Source: Tissierellia bacterium
GTDB lineage: Bacteria > Bacillota > Clostridia > Tissierellales > Peptoniphilaceae
Reading direction: 5' to 3'
DNA length: 64,000 nucleotides
Assembly: GCA_012519495.1 (NCBI GenBank)
Contig: JAAYQA010000008.1
Location: forward strand, 45,278-109,277
This document shows, piece by piece, positions 25,077 through 34,624 of the stretch. The notes beneath the pieces were generated by a model, which did no database searches, had not been told where the DNA came from, and worked only from the letters and a program-made list of their open reading frames with translations. The position numbers were made by a program, and so were the translations under genes. Within the stretch, counting starts at the first letter, position 1. The number at the start of each line of letters is the position of its first letter.

Positions 25077-26077
25077 CGCTTATTTGCAGTCGGTTTCTTT
25101 CCGTTGCACAAAAACCGCTCTTCTTTTCCGAATAGCCCGAAGGCGCCACCGGTGTGGATAAACAGGATGTTTTTTGCACCGGCTACATGGGGGTGTCCCT
25201 GTTGCAGGCTTTCGTACAGGCCGCGCATGGCTTTGCCGGTGTAGACCGGGTCGAGAACGATCCCTTCGTTTCGGGCAAAGGTACGGATAAAGGCAAAGTC
25301 TTCTTCCGTGTTTTTAGCATAGCCGGGACCGGTCCAGCCGTCAATCAGACGGATCTGTTCGGGTGGGCAGGTAAGCTTTTGCGGCAGATAGGCGGAAAAA
25401 TCATGAGACAGGCAAAGGACGCGGTCGGTAAAATAGGCTGCGTCTTTTGCAATGGGAATGCCGACGATCTTTTTATTGCTACCGGCAGAAATCGCACCGA
25501 ACAAAAGGCCTGCATAGGTCCCGCCGGAACCGACGGCGCAAACGATCGTATCAAAGACAACGCCTGCTTCTTTTTCCTGTGCGAGAATCTCCGCAAAAGC
25601 TGCGTAATACCCGAAAGTGCCGATCCCGTTGGATGCGCCGATCGGAAGCGTATAGGCGGTGTGTCCTTGGGCATTCTGCACGTCTGCAATATTTTGCAGA
25701 ATCTCGTCCAGCTCGTTTTGGTATTGGCTTTCTGAAAGAAAGACGGTTTCAGCACCTAAGAGGGTATCCAAAAAGTAGTTGCCGCTTGGCTTGCGCTGTC
25801 CGTCATCCTGCAAAAGAAGGATACAGCGCAGTCCCAGGCGGGCGCAGGCGGCGGCAGTGGCACGTGCATGATTGGACTGTATGCCGCCGCAGGTGATTAC
25901 GGTGTCGGCTTTTTGCTCCAGCGCTTCCTGCAGCGCGTATTCGAGCTTGCGGACTTTGTTGCCTGAGAGTTCCAGCCCGGTCTGATCGTCCCGTTTGATC
26001 CAGAGAGCGGCTTCGGTGGGCGGGGTTTTGATGCGGTCGATCCGGGTCGGCAGTTGGGCCAGTTGGAGTTTTTTCAT
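25055..26077 (-). CDS. dcyD: D-cysteine desulfhydrase family PLP enzyme
   Basis: A 340-residue fold-type II PLP enzyme of the ACC deaminase/D-cysteine desulfhydrase family. The PLP lysine is in LELSGNKVRKLEYAL, and TCGGIQSNHARATAAA and AVGSGGTYAGLLFG are the substrate and phosphate loops; IHTGGAFGLFG lies near the end. Sequence cannot separate D-Cys desulfhydrase from other D-amino acid lyases. It starts directly after rqcH on the same strand, so it probably shares that transcript. The last codons (KSGCQ) are formed by the terminator hairpin. Confidence 0.85.
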   Translation of the reverse strand: MKKLQLAQLPTRIDRIKTPPTEAALWIKRDDQTGLELSGNKVRKLEYALQEALEQKADTVITCGGIQSNHARATAAACARLGLRCILLLQDDGQRKPSGNYFLDTLLGAETVFLSESQYQNELDEILQNIADVQNAQGHTAYTLPIGASNGIGTFGYYAAFAEILAQEKEAGVVFDTIVCAVGSGGTYAGLLFGAISAGSNKKIVGIPIAKDAAYFTDRVLCLSHDFSAYLPQKLTCPPEQIRLIDGWTGPGYAKNTEEDFAFIRTFARNEGIVLDPVYTGKAMRGLYESLQQGHPHVAGAKNILFIHTGGAFGLFGKEERFLCNGKKPTANKRQKSGCQ

Positions 26078-26080
26078 GCT

Positions 26081-27805
26081 TTATCCCTTTCTTTGTTCCG
26101 GCCAGCTGGCCGGATTTTTCAGATCCACCGTGACGGTATCATAGGGGTCATACAGTACCTGCCCCGGTTTGGCACCTTTTTGTTTTCGTACATTCTTTTT
26201 CCGGGTGTAATCGACCAGTACATGATTTTCTTCTTTTTCACTGCTGTACAGGGCTGCCAGCCACGCCGCTTCCATCTGCGTGCGTTTGGGCAAAGGCTCT
26301 TTGTCGGCGCGCACAATCACATGCGAACCGGGTACGTCTTTGGCGTGAAAGAAAAAGTCGTCTTTGCCGGCGGTGCGCATGGTCAGCTGATCGTTTTGCC
26401 GGCTGTTCTTCCCGACATAAATCGTATAGCCGTCAGAAGAGACAAACTGGTACGGTCGTGAACTCTCCCTGCGCTTTTTTTGGGGACCCTTTTTGCGAAG
26501 AATCCCTTCATCGGTCAGTTCTGCGCGGATCTCGTCTGCTTCTTCCCGCGTTTGCACCAGGGAAAGATCCTGCAGCACCTGCCGGAAATACGCAATCTCC
26601 GATTCCACACGCGGCAGGAGGACTGCCAGGCGCTTTTCCCGGCTTTTCTTTTTGGAATGGGCTTTGTAGAATTTCTGTGCGTTTTGCCAGACATTCTTCT
26701 TCGGATCCAGAGGAATCGCGATCATCGGCGTGTTCTCGTCAAAATAATTCAGCACTTCGACCTCGGTGGCACCACGCTGTACAGCGTGACTGTGTGCGGA
26801 CAAAAGATCCGCATAGAGCAGATCCTTCTCCCGGTCCAGACTGTCTTCATATTCGTTTTGCATTTTTGCGGCCTTTGCCTGTGCCCGCTCCAGAAGCCTT
26901 CGCACGGTTTGGGTGAGACCGCGTCCCGGTGAATCGGTCGGCGCCTGTTCCTGTTTTTTCAGGCGATAGCTTTCCACGCAGGCACTCATGGACGGACAAG
27001 CCCGGATATCTTCACCCAGATGATGCAGCGGGTAGGCATAAAAGGCCTTACCCGCACCCATGATAGAGGGCTGATAGCTGTGAGAAAGCAGTTTCTCGCG
27101 AAAATCCGCCAGTGTTTTTTCCAGGCGGGTGCGTTCCGGTCCGGTCAAGGCCGATGCCGGACGGGAGGGGTCAATCTCAGCCTGATAGCACAGTTCCCGC
27201 GTAAGCGGCGGTCCGAATCCTTCATAGCTTTGCAGCAGCCATTTCTGTATGCGCAAAGCCTCGTTTTCTCCCGGCAGGAGCAGCGTATCCAAAAGCGATA
27301 CTTTTCCGCTCGGAAAACCGGTATAGGGCATACCCGGATACACCGGACGCACACTGGATATGTCGCCGCTTATCCGTTTCATCGGTTCAATGATCGTTTG
27401 CCGGGCATCCAGCAAAAAGATATTGGCATATTTTCCCATCAGCTCGGCCAGCAGCACTTTTTTTGTTTCCACACCCAATTCGTCCCGGGTGTCAATCTCC
27501 CATTGCATGACGCGGTCGATGCCGATCTGGCGGATGGCACGAATCCGGCCGCCCTGCAGATGTTTGCGGAGAACCATGCAAAACTGCGGCGGTTTTTCGG
27601 GATTCTCAGGTACATGATCCGCAATATAAACATAGGGCGTATTGCCTGCCGTATCCAGCAGCAGCTTGTAATTCTTACCGCCTGCGTAAACGTCCAGACG
27701 CAAAAGGGCGGCCCCCGGCTGATGAATCCGGTTAATCCGCCCGCCTCGCAGAAGCGTGTCCAATTCATTTGTCATCGCGCGGGTTACAATCCCATCAAAA
27801 CTCAT
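26081..27805 (-). CDS. rqcH: Rqc2/NEMF homolog RqcH (ribosome-associated quality control)
   Basis: A 574-residue NFACT protein: NFACT-N (about 1-220, starting FDGIVTRAMTNELDTLLRGG), a central coiled-coil region and NFACT-R (about 440-550, with DGYTIYVGKNSRQNDQLTM and FFFHAKDVPGSHVIVRA). RqcH binds stalled 50S subunits with peptidyl-tRNA and adds C-terminal alanine tails; older annotations call it fibronectin-binding protein. Homology begins at the ATG at 27805 although the frame is open further. GTGAGG precedes it. Confidence 0.93.
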   Translation of the reverse strand: MSFDGIVTRAMTNELDTLLRGGRINRIHQPGAALLRLDVYAGGKNYKLLLDTAGNTPYVYIADHVPENPEKPPQFCMVLRKHLQGGRIRAIRQIGIDRVMQWEIDTRDELGVETKKVLLAELMGKYANIFLLDARQTIIEPMKRISGDISSVRPVYPGMPYTGFPSGKVSLLDTLLLPGENEALRIQKWLLQSYEGFGPPLTRELCYQAEIDPSRPASALTGPERTRLEKTLADFREKLLSHSYQPSIMGAGKAFYAYPLHHLGEDIRACPSMSACVESYRLKKQEQAPTDSPGRGLTQTVRRLLERAQAKAAKMQNEYEDSLDREKDLLYADLLSAHSHAVQRGATEVEVLNYFDENTPMIAIPLDPKKNVWQNAQKFYKAHSKKKSREKRLAVLLPRVESEIAYFRQVLQDLSLVQTREEADEIRAELTDEGILRKKGPQKKRRESSRPYQFVSSDGYTIYVGKNSRQNDQLTMRTAGKDDFFFHAKDVPGSHVIVRADKEPLPKRTQMEAAWLAALYSSEKEENHVLVDYTRKKNVRKQKGAKPGQVLYDPYDTVTVDLKNPASWPEQRKG

Positions 27806-27833
27806 GCTGTTTGCCTCACTTTCTTCTTTTGTA

Positions 27834-27841
27834 AGTATACC
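27834..27841 (-). promoter_or_regulatory. Likely extended -10 of rqcH
   Basis: On the minus strand TGGTATACT, an extended -10 element, ends 28 bases before the rqcH ATG. No convincing -35 hexamer at 16-18 bases. Confidence 0.4.
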
Positions 27842-27897
27842 ACAGGGAAGCTGTGTCGAATCTGTCATAAAATTACGCATTTGCGAACGATTTATTC

Positions 27898-27903
27898 TAT
27901 AAT
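27898..27903 (+). promoter_or_regulatory. -10 box of yicC
   Basis: A perfect TATAAT 22 bases before the yicC start, within the divergent rqcH-yicC gap. No clear -35 at standard spacing. Confidence 0.4.
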
Positions 27904-27925
27904 GGAACAAACAGGGGGGATGTAT

Positions 27926-28804
27926 ATGAGAAGCATGACCGGATTCGGTCGGGCCGAGGGAACAATCTGCGGTCTGATGATCGAAGTCGTTGTGCGATCG
28001 GTGAACCATAAATCGCTGGATATAAATTTTCGTCTGCCGCGCCGTTTGTACCCGATGGAAGCGGCTATGAAAGAATGCCTGCAAAAGGAAGTGTCCCGGG
28101 GCCGCGTGGAAGTATTTGTACAGATCCGCACGGGCGACGCGCCGCTCAGCCATGTCACACTGGATACGGCGCGCGCGGACGGCGTAAAACACGCTCTGGA
28201 TGAAATGCAGCGCCGCTACGGGATGAAAGAACCCGTTCGTTTGCAGGATCTTTTACTGGTGCCGGACTTACTGATGGAAGAACCGACAAAACTGGATGAA
28301 GGCATTTTGCAGGAAGGACTGCTTTTGATTCTGCAGGAAGCCCTTGATGCGTTTGTCGCGATGCGAAAGCAGGAAGCAGAGGGCCTGCGGGCGCAGCTGG
28401 ATCATAATATCCGCAGTATCAAAGAGAGTATAACCGGCCTGCAAGGGGTTTTGCCGGAGATACAAAAGGAAGCAAAAGAAAAGCTGGAAAAGAAAGTGGA
28501 AGATTTTCTGAAAGACAATCCCGACTGGCAGGAAGGACGTGTGCAGCAGGAATTGCTCTTTTATTTGGACAAGTCCGATGTACAAGAGGAGCTCACGCGC
28601 TTGTCGTCCCATGTGGCTCAATTCGGATCGTTGTTGGATACAGAGGGACCGGTCGGAAAGAAACTGGATTTTCTTTGCCAGGAAATGAACCGGGAAGCCA
28701 ATACGATCGCATCCAAGTCGCAGCATCTGAAACAAACCGATGCCGCTATTAACCTGAAAGTGGATATCGAGCAAATGCGCGAACAAATCATGAATCTGGA
28801 ATAG
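27926..28804 (+). CDS. yicC: YicC/YloC family endoribonuclease
   Basis: A 292-residue protein with the conserved N-terminus MRSMTGFGRAEG, the VRSVNHKSLDINFRLP segment and the C-terminal HLKQTDAAINLKVDIEQMREQIMNLE-type tail (DUF1732), which defines the family; YicC members cleave RNA. ATG at 27926 is chosen because GGGGG at 27914-27919 is correctly spaced; an ATG at 27920 touches the site. Heads yicC-gmk-rpoZ-coaBC-priA-def-fmt. Confidence 0.92.
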   Translation: MRSMTGFGRAEGTICGLMIEVVVRSVNHKSLDINFRLPRRLYPMEAAMKECLQKEVSRGRVEVFVQIRTGDAPLSHVTLDTARADGVKHALDEMQRRYGMKEPVRLQDLLLVPDLLMEEPTKLDEGILQEGLLLILQEALDAFVAMRKQEAEGLRAQLDHNIRSIKESITGLQGVLPEIQKEAKEKLEKKVEDFLKDNPDWQEGRVQQELLFYLDKSDVQEELTRLSSHVAQFGSLLDTEGPVGKKLDFLCQEMNREANTIASKSQHLKQTDAAINLKVDIEQMREQIMNLE

Positions 28805-28813
28805 GGGGAGTCA

Positions 28814-29419
28814 ATGGCAGAGAAGAAAGGCTTTTTACTGGTGATCAGCGGCCCGTCGGGCGTAGGAAAAGGAACCGTGTGCACCACGCTGATGGCAAGT
28901 CATCCGCAATTAAAACTTTCCACTTCCGTGACGACAAGAACCAAACGGCCGGAAGAAAAAGAAGGCGTCAGTTACTATTTTAAAACAACCGAAGAATTTG
29001 AAAACATGATCCGTGCCGACGGTCTGCTCGAATACGCGAAAGTGCACGGCAATTTTTACGGCACACCCAAGGACTTTGTCAATCAGCAGATCGAGCAGGG
29101 AGAGATCGTCATTTTGGAGATCGACGTACAGGGAGCCCTGCAGGTAAAACAGAATCATCCCGGTGCCGTATTTGTGTTTTTGTTGCCGCCGGATATGGAA
29201 GAGTTGCGCCGCCGGATTGTCACCCGCGGTACGGAAACCCAGGAAGTCATCGAATTGCGCATGAAAAATGCCCGCAACGAAATTTCCTACATTCACAAAT
29301 ACGACTATATTGTGATCAACAACGAGGTGCAATCCGCAGCCGAACAGATCTACACGATCATCCGGGCGGAACGGATGCGCGTTGTCAACAATCCGCATAT
29401 TGAAGAAAGCATGAGATAG
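28814..29419 (+). CDS. gmk: Guanylate kinase
   Basis: A 201-residue kinase converting GMP and ATP to GDP and ADP. P-loop SGPSGVGKGTV, GMP-binding SVTTRTKRPEEKEGVSYYF and lid region RIVTRGTE are all in place. Nine bases after yicC. Confidence 0.96.
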   Translation: MAEKKGFLLVISGPSGVGKGTVCTTLMASHPQLKLSTSVTTRTKRPEEKEGVSYYFKTTEEFENMIRADGLLEYAKVHGNFYGTPKDFVNQQIEQGEIVILEIDVQGALQVKQNHPGAVFVFLLPPDMEELRRRIVTRGTETQEVIELRMKNARNEISYIHKYDYIVINNEVQSAAEQIYTIIRAERMRVVNNPHIEESMR

Positions 29420-29427
29420 GAGAAAAC

Positions 29428-29643
29428 ATGAATATACCTTCCTTTAAAGATTTAGAAGAAATTACCAGCTCACGCTATGCCATGGTAAATGCAACGGCAA
29501 AGCGTGCGCGAAAAATCGTGGACGGCTCCCAAAAGCTGATCGAAACCGACAGCTTCAAGCCGGTGAGTATTGCCATTGAAGAAATCCTGGAACACAAAGT
29601 GGAAATTGCCCACGACGAACCCGGGTCGGAAGGCGATGAATAA
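29428..29643 (+). CDS. rpoZ: DNA-directed RNA polymerase subunit omega
   Basis: A 71-residue omega subunit with the family core SSRYAMVNATAKRARKIVDG and the PVSIAIEEI segment; it helps assemble beta-prime. Usual position between gmk and coaBC. Its end overlaps the coaBC start by 8 bases. Confidence 0.93.
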   Translation: MNIPSFKDLEEITSSRYAMVNATAKRARKIVDGSQKLIETDSFKPVSIAIEEILEHKVEIAHDEPGSEGDE

Positions 29644-30823
29644 GCGCATTCTCCTGGGCGTCACGGGAGGTATTGCCATTTACAAAACGCTGGATCTGAT
29701 CAGCCGGCTGAAAAAGAGGAACGTCCATGTGGATGTCATTATGACGCGGCATGCGATGGAATTTGTGACACCGCTGACCTTTGAAACCATGGCGCGTGCC
29801 AAAGTGCATACCGACGGCTTTGACCGGGAGAATCCCGAAGCGGTGGAGCATATCCAATTGGCCAAAGACGCCGATGTGTTTCTGATTGCCCCCGCTACGG
29901 CCAACTGTATGGCCAAGCTGGCACACGGTATCGCGGATGATCTGTTGAGTACAACGGCACTGGCAGCCACCTGTCCTTTAATGCTGGCTCCGGCTATGAA
30001 TACAAAAATGCTCAAGCATCCGGCCACACAGAAGAATATGCAGATCCTTGCCGAACGCGGCGCGCAGTTTATTGCCTCCGGGCAGGGCTTTTTGGCCTGC
30101 AACGAGATCGGGGAAGGCCGCATGGCCGAACCGGTGGAAATCCTGCAGGCGCTGCGCGATCACTTCACCAAAAAGGATCTGCAGGGCTTGCGGCTGATTG
30201 TAACCGCCGGCGGCACCCGGGAGAGTCTGGATCCGGTCCGCTATCTGACCAATCACTCCAGCGGGAAAATGGGGTGGCATCTGGCACATCGCGCACTTTT
30301 GCGCGGGGCCGAAGTGATATTTATCACGGCAGCTTCCCTGCCTGCCTTAAAAGGGGCCAAAACCGTCCGCGTCCACACGACGATGGAGATGCTTGCAGCT
30401 GTACAGGAACACTTTGCCGATGCCGACGGCCTCTTGATGGCGGCTGCGCCGTCCGATTACCGCCCGGCGGTCGTCCGGGAACAGAAAATCAAGAAATCCG
30501 ACGATACGATGACGGTGGAATTTGTGCGCAATCCCGATATTCTCAAGACGGTCACAAAAGACAAAACGCATCAGTTTGTGGTAGCCTTTGCGGCAGAAAC
30601 AGAGAATCTGACCGCTTATGCGGCAAAAAAACGGCAGGAGAAAAAGGCCGACCTCATTGTCGCAAACGATGTAACGCAAGAGGGCGCCGGTTTTGCCACC
30701 GACACCAATATTGCCACACTGATCGATGAGAACGGGGAAGTCGCCTTGCCGAAAATGCGCAAAGCCGCTTTGGCCGATCGCATACTGACCCGCGTTTTAC
30801 AGGGAAAGAACGCGAGTTTATGA
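29636..30823 (+). CDS. coaBC: Bifunctional phosphopantothenoylcysteine decarboxylase/phosphopantothenate-cysteine ligase
   Basis: A 395-residue fusion for coenzyme A synthesis. CoaC domain (about 1-180): GVTGGIAIYKTLDLI, the active-site region APAMNTKM and GFLACNEIGEGRMAEP. CoaB domain (about 185-395): TAGGTRESLDPVRYLTNHSSGKMG and AAAPSDYRP. The first activity decarboxylates 4-phosphopantothenoylcysteine and the second makes it. ATG at 29636 lies within the end of rpoZ. Confidence 0.95.
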   Translation: MNKRILLGVTGGIAIYKTLDLISRLKKRNVHVDVIMTRHAMEFVTPLTFETMARAKVHTDGFDRENPEAVEHIQLAKDADVFLIAPATANCMAKLAHGIADDLLSTTALAATCPLMLAPAMNTKMLKHPATQKNMQILAERGAQFIASGQGFLACNEIGEGRMAEPVEILQALRDHFTKKDLQGLRLIVTAGGTRESLDPVRYLTNHSSGKMGWHLAHRALLRGAEVIFITAASLPALKGAKTVRVHTTMEMLAAVQEHFADADGLLMAAAPSDYRPAVVREQKIKKSDDTMTVEFVRNPDILKTVTKDKTHQFVVAFAAETENLTAYAAKKRQEKKADLIVANDVTQEGAGFATDTNIATLIDENGEVALPKMRKAALADRILTRVLQGKNASL

Positions 30824-33165
30824 GCTTTGCCCGCATTGTCGTCCTGCAGGATCACCGCAGTACGGATCAGCTCTACACGTACCGTATTCCGCCCTGTTTT
30901 TCCGAAGAAGCGGAAATCGGCAAACGCGTTCTCATTCCGTTCGGTCGGGGCAATCAGGCCATTACCGGCTATATTGCAGAAATAACCGGCGTGCCCCCCG
31001 CCTTTGCCACAAAAGACATTGTGGATGTATTGGATGTGGAGCCGGTGGTTTCAAAAGAACTGATGGAAATCGCGTTCTGGCTGCATACAACGACTCACTG
31101 CAATCTGTACCGCGCTTTCCGTGCGGTCAGTCCGCCGGGCGATGAAAAGAAGATTCGTGCCCTGTATCGATTGTCTTCCGGCGAAGAATGCACAAAAGAA
31201 ACGCTCACCGAGCGCTGGGGTGCACAGACGCCCGCGCGGCTGCGGCAGGGCTTGCAGGACAAAACGATCCGCCTGTGGTATGAGATCGAAGCCGAAGGCA
31301 AATACAAAAACGAAACGCGCGTATTTTTAACGGGAAACAAGGATCATCTCCCCGATGAACGGGCGCACAAGCAGCGCGCCGTACTCTCGTATTTGCAGGA
31401 ACACGGAGAAACAGCGCGGCCCAAACTCCTGCAGGCGCTCGCGACCAGTTCTTCGGTATTAAACGCGCTGAAAGAAAAAGGTCTGGTCGACTGGCACGAG
31501 GTACGGGTGCGCCGCCAGGTCATAGAAGATACAGATAAACCGCGTACAGAACCGCTCCCGCTGACAAACGAGCAACAAAACGCCTATGAAACCATCATAC
31601 AGCAAACGGGCGGGGCTTTTCTGGTTCACGGCGTTACCGGAAGCGGAAAAACCGAGCTCTATCTGCAATTGGCGGAAGAAACCCTGCGCCGCGGAAAACA
31701 GGCCATTGTACTCGTGCCGGAGATCAGCCTCACCCCGCAGACGATCGCCCGCTTTACCGGCCGGTTCGGAAAAAAGATCGCCGTTTTGCACAGCAGGCTG
31801 AGCCCGGCAGAACGGTTTGAGCAGTGGAAACAGATCAAAAACCGGGAAGTGGAAATCACCGTGGGTGCGCGTTCGGCTGTCTTTGCACCCTTTTCGGATC
31901 TCGGCCTGATTATCATTGACGAAGAACAGGAAGACAGCTACCGTTCCGAAAACCACCCGCGCTATCATGCGACGCAGGTAGCCGGAAAACGGGCGGAACA
32001 GACAGGCGCCACCCTGGTTTTGGGGACGGCCACTCCCCGTATCGACACCTATTTCGCGACACAAAAAGAGATAATCCGGCTGCCGCTGACCCAAAGGGTG
32101 AGGGAACGCCGGGTTCCGACCGCAGAAATCGTGGACATGAAAGAAGAATTGCGCGCGGGAAATACGTCGATGTTCAGCCGGCCGCTGCGGGCTGCATTGG
32201 AACAAACTCTAAAACGAAACGAACAGGCAATCCTCTTTTTAAATAAAAGAGGCCATTCTTCTTTTGTATTTTGCCGCAAATGCGGTTTTGTTAAACGCTG
32301 CGACGATTGCGACGTGTCTATGACCTATCACCGGCATGCGGATTTTCTGATTTGCCATTACTGCGGAAAAACCGCGCGGATTCCGCGCGTCTGTCCGGAA
32401 TGCGGCTCCAATGCCATCGGACATTTCGGCGCCGGCACCGAACAGGTGGAAAGTTACACAAGAGATCTGTTTCCCGAAGCGCGCATCGCGCGGATGGATG
32501 CCGATACCACAACAAAAAAGGGTGCCTATGAACGCTTCTACAAACAAATGCGCAAGCGGGATATCGACATACTCATCGGCACACAGATGATTGCCAAAGG
32601 ACTGGACTTTGAAGGCGTTTCCTTGGTAGGGATTCTTATGGCGGATATCAGTCTTAATCTGCCCGACTATCGCGCCAATGAACGGACCTATCAGCTGATA
32701 TCGCAGGTGTCCGGCCGTTCGGGGCGGGGTGATGTTGCCGGTCGCGTGATTCTGCAAACGTATCACCCGACGCATTTTGCCATACAAACGGCCGCACAAA
32801 ATGATTACGAACGCTTTTATGAAAAAGAGATTGCCCTCAGGGAGCATTTCTCCTATCCGCCGTTTGTCTCTTTGGTGACGATCATTGCGGCGGCAAAAAA
32901 ACCCGAACCCGGTCCGGCCGCGCTGCGGGAGATCACCGGCGCGATGCGCGCGTTTATCCGCGCAAGAGAACTGGATTATGTCCAGCTGATCGGCCCTTCG
33001 CCGTGTTCCATTCCACGTCTCAGAAACCGCTACCGGCATCAGCTGGTTTTAAAGATCAAGGACCACGACGAAGAACTGCACAAAATCGTCAGCTGGCTGG
33101 AAGAGCGCTTTTATGCCAAGTGGGCAAAAAAAGAAGTCAATTTACAATTTTTTATTGAATCCTGA
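30820..33165 (+). CDS. priA: Primosomal protein N' (replication restart helicase PriA)
   Basis: A 781-residue helicase: N-terminal DNA-binding region, Walker A GVTGSGKTELYL (about 270), Walker B IIDEEQ, and a zinc-binding insert with eight cysteines (CRKCGFVKRCDDC ... CHYCG ... CPECG). The usual DEEH of PriA reads DEEQ here, a change at a position that is normally invariant or nearly so. Restarts replication at collapsed forks. Overlaps coaBC by 4 bases. Confidence 0.95.
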   Translation: MSFARIVVLQDHRSTDQLYTYRIPPCFSEEAEIGKRVLIPFGRGNQAITGYIAEITGVPPAFATKDIVDVLDVEPVVSKELMEIAFWLHTTTHCNLYRAFRAVSPPGDEKKIRALYRLSSGEECTKETLTERWGAQTPARLRQGLQDKTIRLWYEIEAEGKYKNETRVFLTGNKDHLPDERAHKQRAVLSYLQEHGETARPKLLQALATSSSVLNALKEKGLVDWHEVRVRRQVIEDTDKPRTEPLPLTNEQQNAYETIIQQTGGAFLVHGVTGSGKTELYLQLAEETLRRGKQAIVLVPEISLTPQTIARFTGRFGKKIAVLHSRLSPAERFEQWKQIKNREVEITVGARSAVFAPFSDLGLIIIDEEQEDSYRSENHPRYHATQVAGKRAEQTGATLVLGTATPRIDTYFATQKEIIRLPLTQRVRERRVPTAEIVDMKEELRAGNTSMFSRPLRAALEQTLKRNEQAILFLNKRGHSSFVFCRKCGFVKRCDDCDVSMTYHRHADFLICHYCGKTARIPRVCPECGSNAIGHFGAGTEQVESYTRDLFPEARIARMDADTTTKKGAYERFYKQMRKRDIDILIGTQMIAKGLDFEGVSLVGILMADISLNLPDYRANERTYQLISQVSGRSGRGDVAGRVILQTYHPTHFAIQTAAQNDYERFYEKEIALREHFSYPPFVSLVTIIAAAKKPEPGPAALREITGAMRAFIRARELDYVQLIGPSPCSIPRLRNRYRHQLVLKIKDHDEELHKIVSWLEERFYAKWAKKEVNLQFFIES

Positions 33166-33201
33166 ACGAGAGCACCTGCGTTTCAGACAGAAAGGAAAGC
33201 T

Positions 33202-33699
33202 ATGGCATTACGAAATATCCGAAAAGAAGGAGATCCCATACTCCGAAAAATCAGCAAGCCTGTGGGGAAGATCACCCCGCGGATGAAGGAACTGGCAGAA
33301 GACTTGCTGGAAACGATGGATGCAGCGGAAGGAGCGGGGCTTGCCGCTCCGCAGGTGGGCGTCTTGCGCCGTATGGTTGCGGTGCATTTGGAAGACGGCC
33401 CGCAGATTCTCATCAATCCCGAGATTATAAACGAAGAAGGCGAATGCACAGAGATCGAGGGCTGCCTGTCGATTCCCGGTTTTGCCGGCACGGTAAAACG
33501 CCCGCAGAAAATCACGGTGCGCTATCAAACTCTGGAAGAAGAAACCGTAGAGACAGACGCGGAAGACTTTTTTGCCAAGACCGTCTGTCATGAGGTGGAT
33601 CATCTGAACGGAATCCTGTTTCGCGATCTCGTCGTGGAAGAAGTCGATATAGAAGACATACAGGAAACAGAAGACAAGGAAGAAAATGAAGAAGCTTAA
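33202..33699 (+). CDS. def: Peptide deformylase
   Basis: A 165-residue iron/zinc peptidase that removes formyl groups from new proteins. Motif 1 GAGLAAPQVG, motif 2 EGCLSIPG, motif 3 HEVDHLNGILF with the metal ligands Cys, His and His. The C-terminus carries an acidic tail (Glu/Asp-rich, about 20 residues). Its end overlaps fmt by 14 bases, matching the functional pair. Confidence 0.96.
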   Translation: MALRNIRKEGDPILRKISKPVGKITPRMKELAEDLLETMDAAEGAGLAAPQVGVLRRMVAVHLEDGPQILINPEIINEEGECTEIEGCLSIPGFAGTVKRPQKITVRYQTLEEETVETDAEDFFAKTVCHEVDHLNGILFRDLVVEEVDIEDIQETEDKEENEEA

Positions 33700-34612
33700 G
33701 ATCTGCTTTGCCGGCACGCCGGAATTTGCCATCCCGAGCCTGGAGCTCTTGCATGAAAAGGCGGATGTCGCGCTTGTTTTGTCCACACCGGACAAACCGC
33801 GGCACCGGGGGAAGGTAACGCCGACACCGGTTAAGAAGCGGGCAAACGAATTGGGGATTCCCGTTTTGACTCCTGCCGATGTGAATGCACCGGACGTTTT
33901 GGAAGAACTGTCGGGCTTTGCATTTGACTTTATTGTGGAAGTGGCCTACGGAAAGCTGTTGAAACCCGGGTTTTTGGCGCTGACGCCGCAACGCGTGCTG
34001 AATGTGCATCCGTCGCTTTTGCCGAAATACCGCGGCGCGGCACCGCTCGTCTGGCCGATACTGGACGGAGAAACGGAAACCGGCATCAGCATCATGCTGG
34101 TGGATGAAGGCATGGACACAGGAGATGTCCTGCTGCAGACCGTGCTGCCCCTGGAGGGGATGACTGCACAGACTTTACACGATACCCTCGCCGTGGACGG
34201 AGCGGAAGCGCTGTGGAGGGTTCTGTCCGACTATCCGTACTATTTTGCCAAACGGATCCCGCAAACAGGTCCCCATACCTATGCGAAAAAGATCGAGAAA
34301 GCCATGGGGCATCTGGATTTCACACAAAACGGCGAGCAGATCGACCGGAAAATCCGGGCGCTGAACCCCTGGCCGGGCACCTTTGTCCTCTTTGCCGGCA
34401 AGCGCATGCAGATCCTTCGTGCAGAAATCCGGCCCAAAGATAACCCGGCAGCGCCTGCCATTGTTTACCGTGCCGATGAAACAGGTATATATATCAATAG
34501 TGCGGATGCATGCATTCGCATACTTGAAGTGAAGCCCGAGGGCCGGCGCAGCATGCCCGTTGCGGATTATTTGCGCGGCAAGCCGCTGCAAGTCCCTCAG
34601 ACTTTAGATTAG
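33686..34612 (+). CDS. fmt: Methionyl-tRNA formyltransferase
   Basis: A 308-residue enzyme with a formyltransferase domain (FAGTPEFAIPSLELL, VHPSLLPKYRGAAPLVWPIL including catalytic His, and DEGMDTGDVLL) and a C-terminal OB-like tRNA-binding domain. Formylates initiator Met-tRNA, the product later processed by the deformylase encoded just upstream. Confidence 0.96.
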   Translation: MKKLKICFAGTPEFAIPSLELLHEKADVALVLSTPDKPRHRGKVTPTPVKKRANELGIPVLTPADVNAPDVLEELSGFAFDFIVEVAYGKLLKPGFLALTPQRVLNVHPSLLPKYRGAAPLVWPILDGETETGISIMLVDEGMDTGDVLLQTVLPLEGMTAQTLHDTLAVDGAEALWRVLSDYPYYFAKRIPQTGPHTYAKKIEKAMGHLDFTQNGEQIDRKIRALNPWPGTFVLFAGKRMQILRAEIRPKDNPAAPAIVYRADETGIYINSADACIRILEVKPEGRRSMPVADYLRGKPLQVPQTLD

Positions 34613-34624
34613 AAGGAGTATACC

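Noticed and set aside
24769..25161. An open frame over structured element A whose first about 60 codons are conserved in copy B (46408-46656).
   Set aside because: The frame is not kept in copy 3, the opposite strand is equally open, and differences between A and B fall where the RNA fold allows them. Its 3' part runs through a terminator and antisense into dcyD.
26054..28804. Long plus-strand frames across the rqcH region.
   Set aside because: They are antisense to rqcH, which has full NFACT homology; only the segment from 27926, yicC, is a true plus-strand gene.
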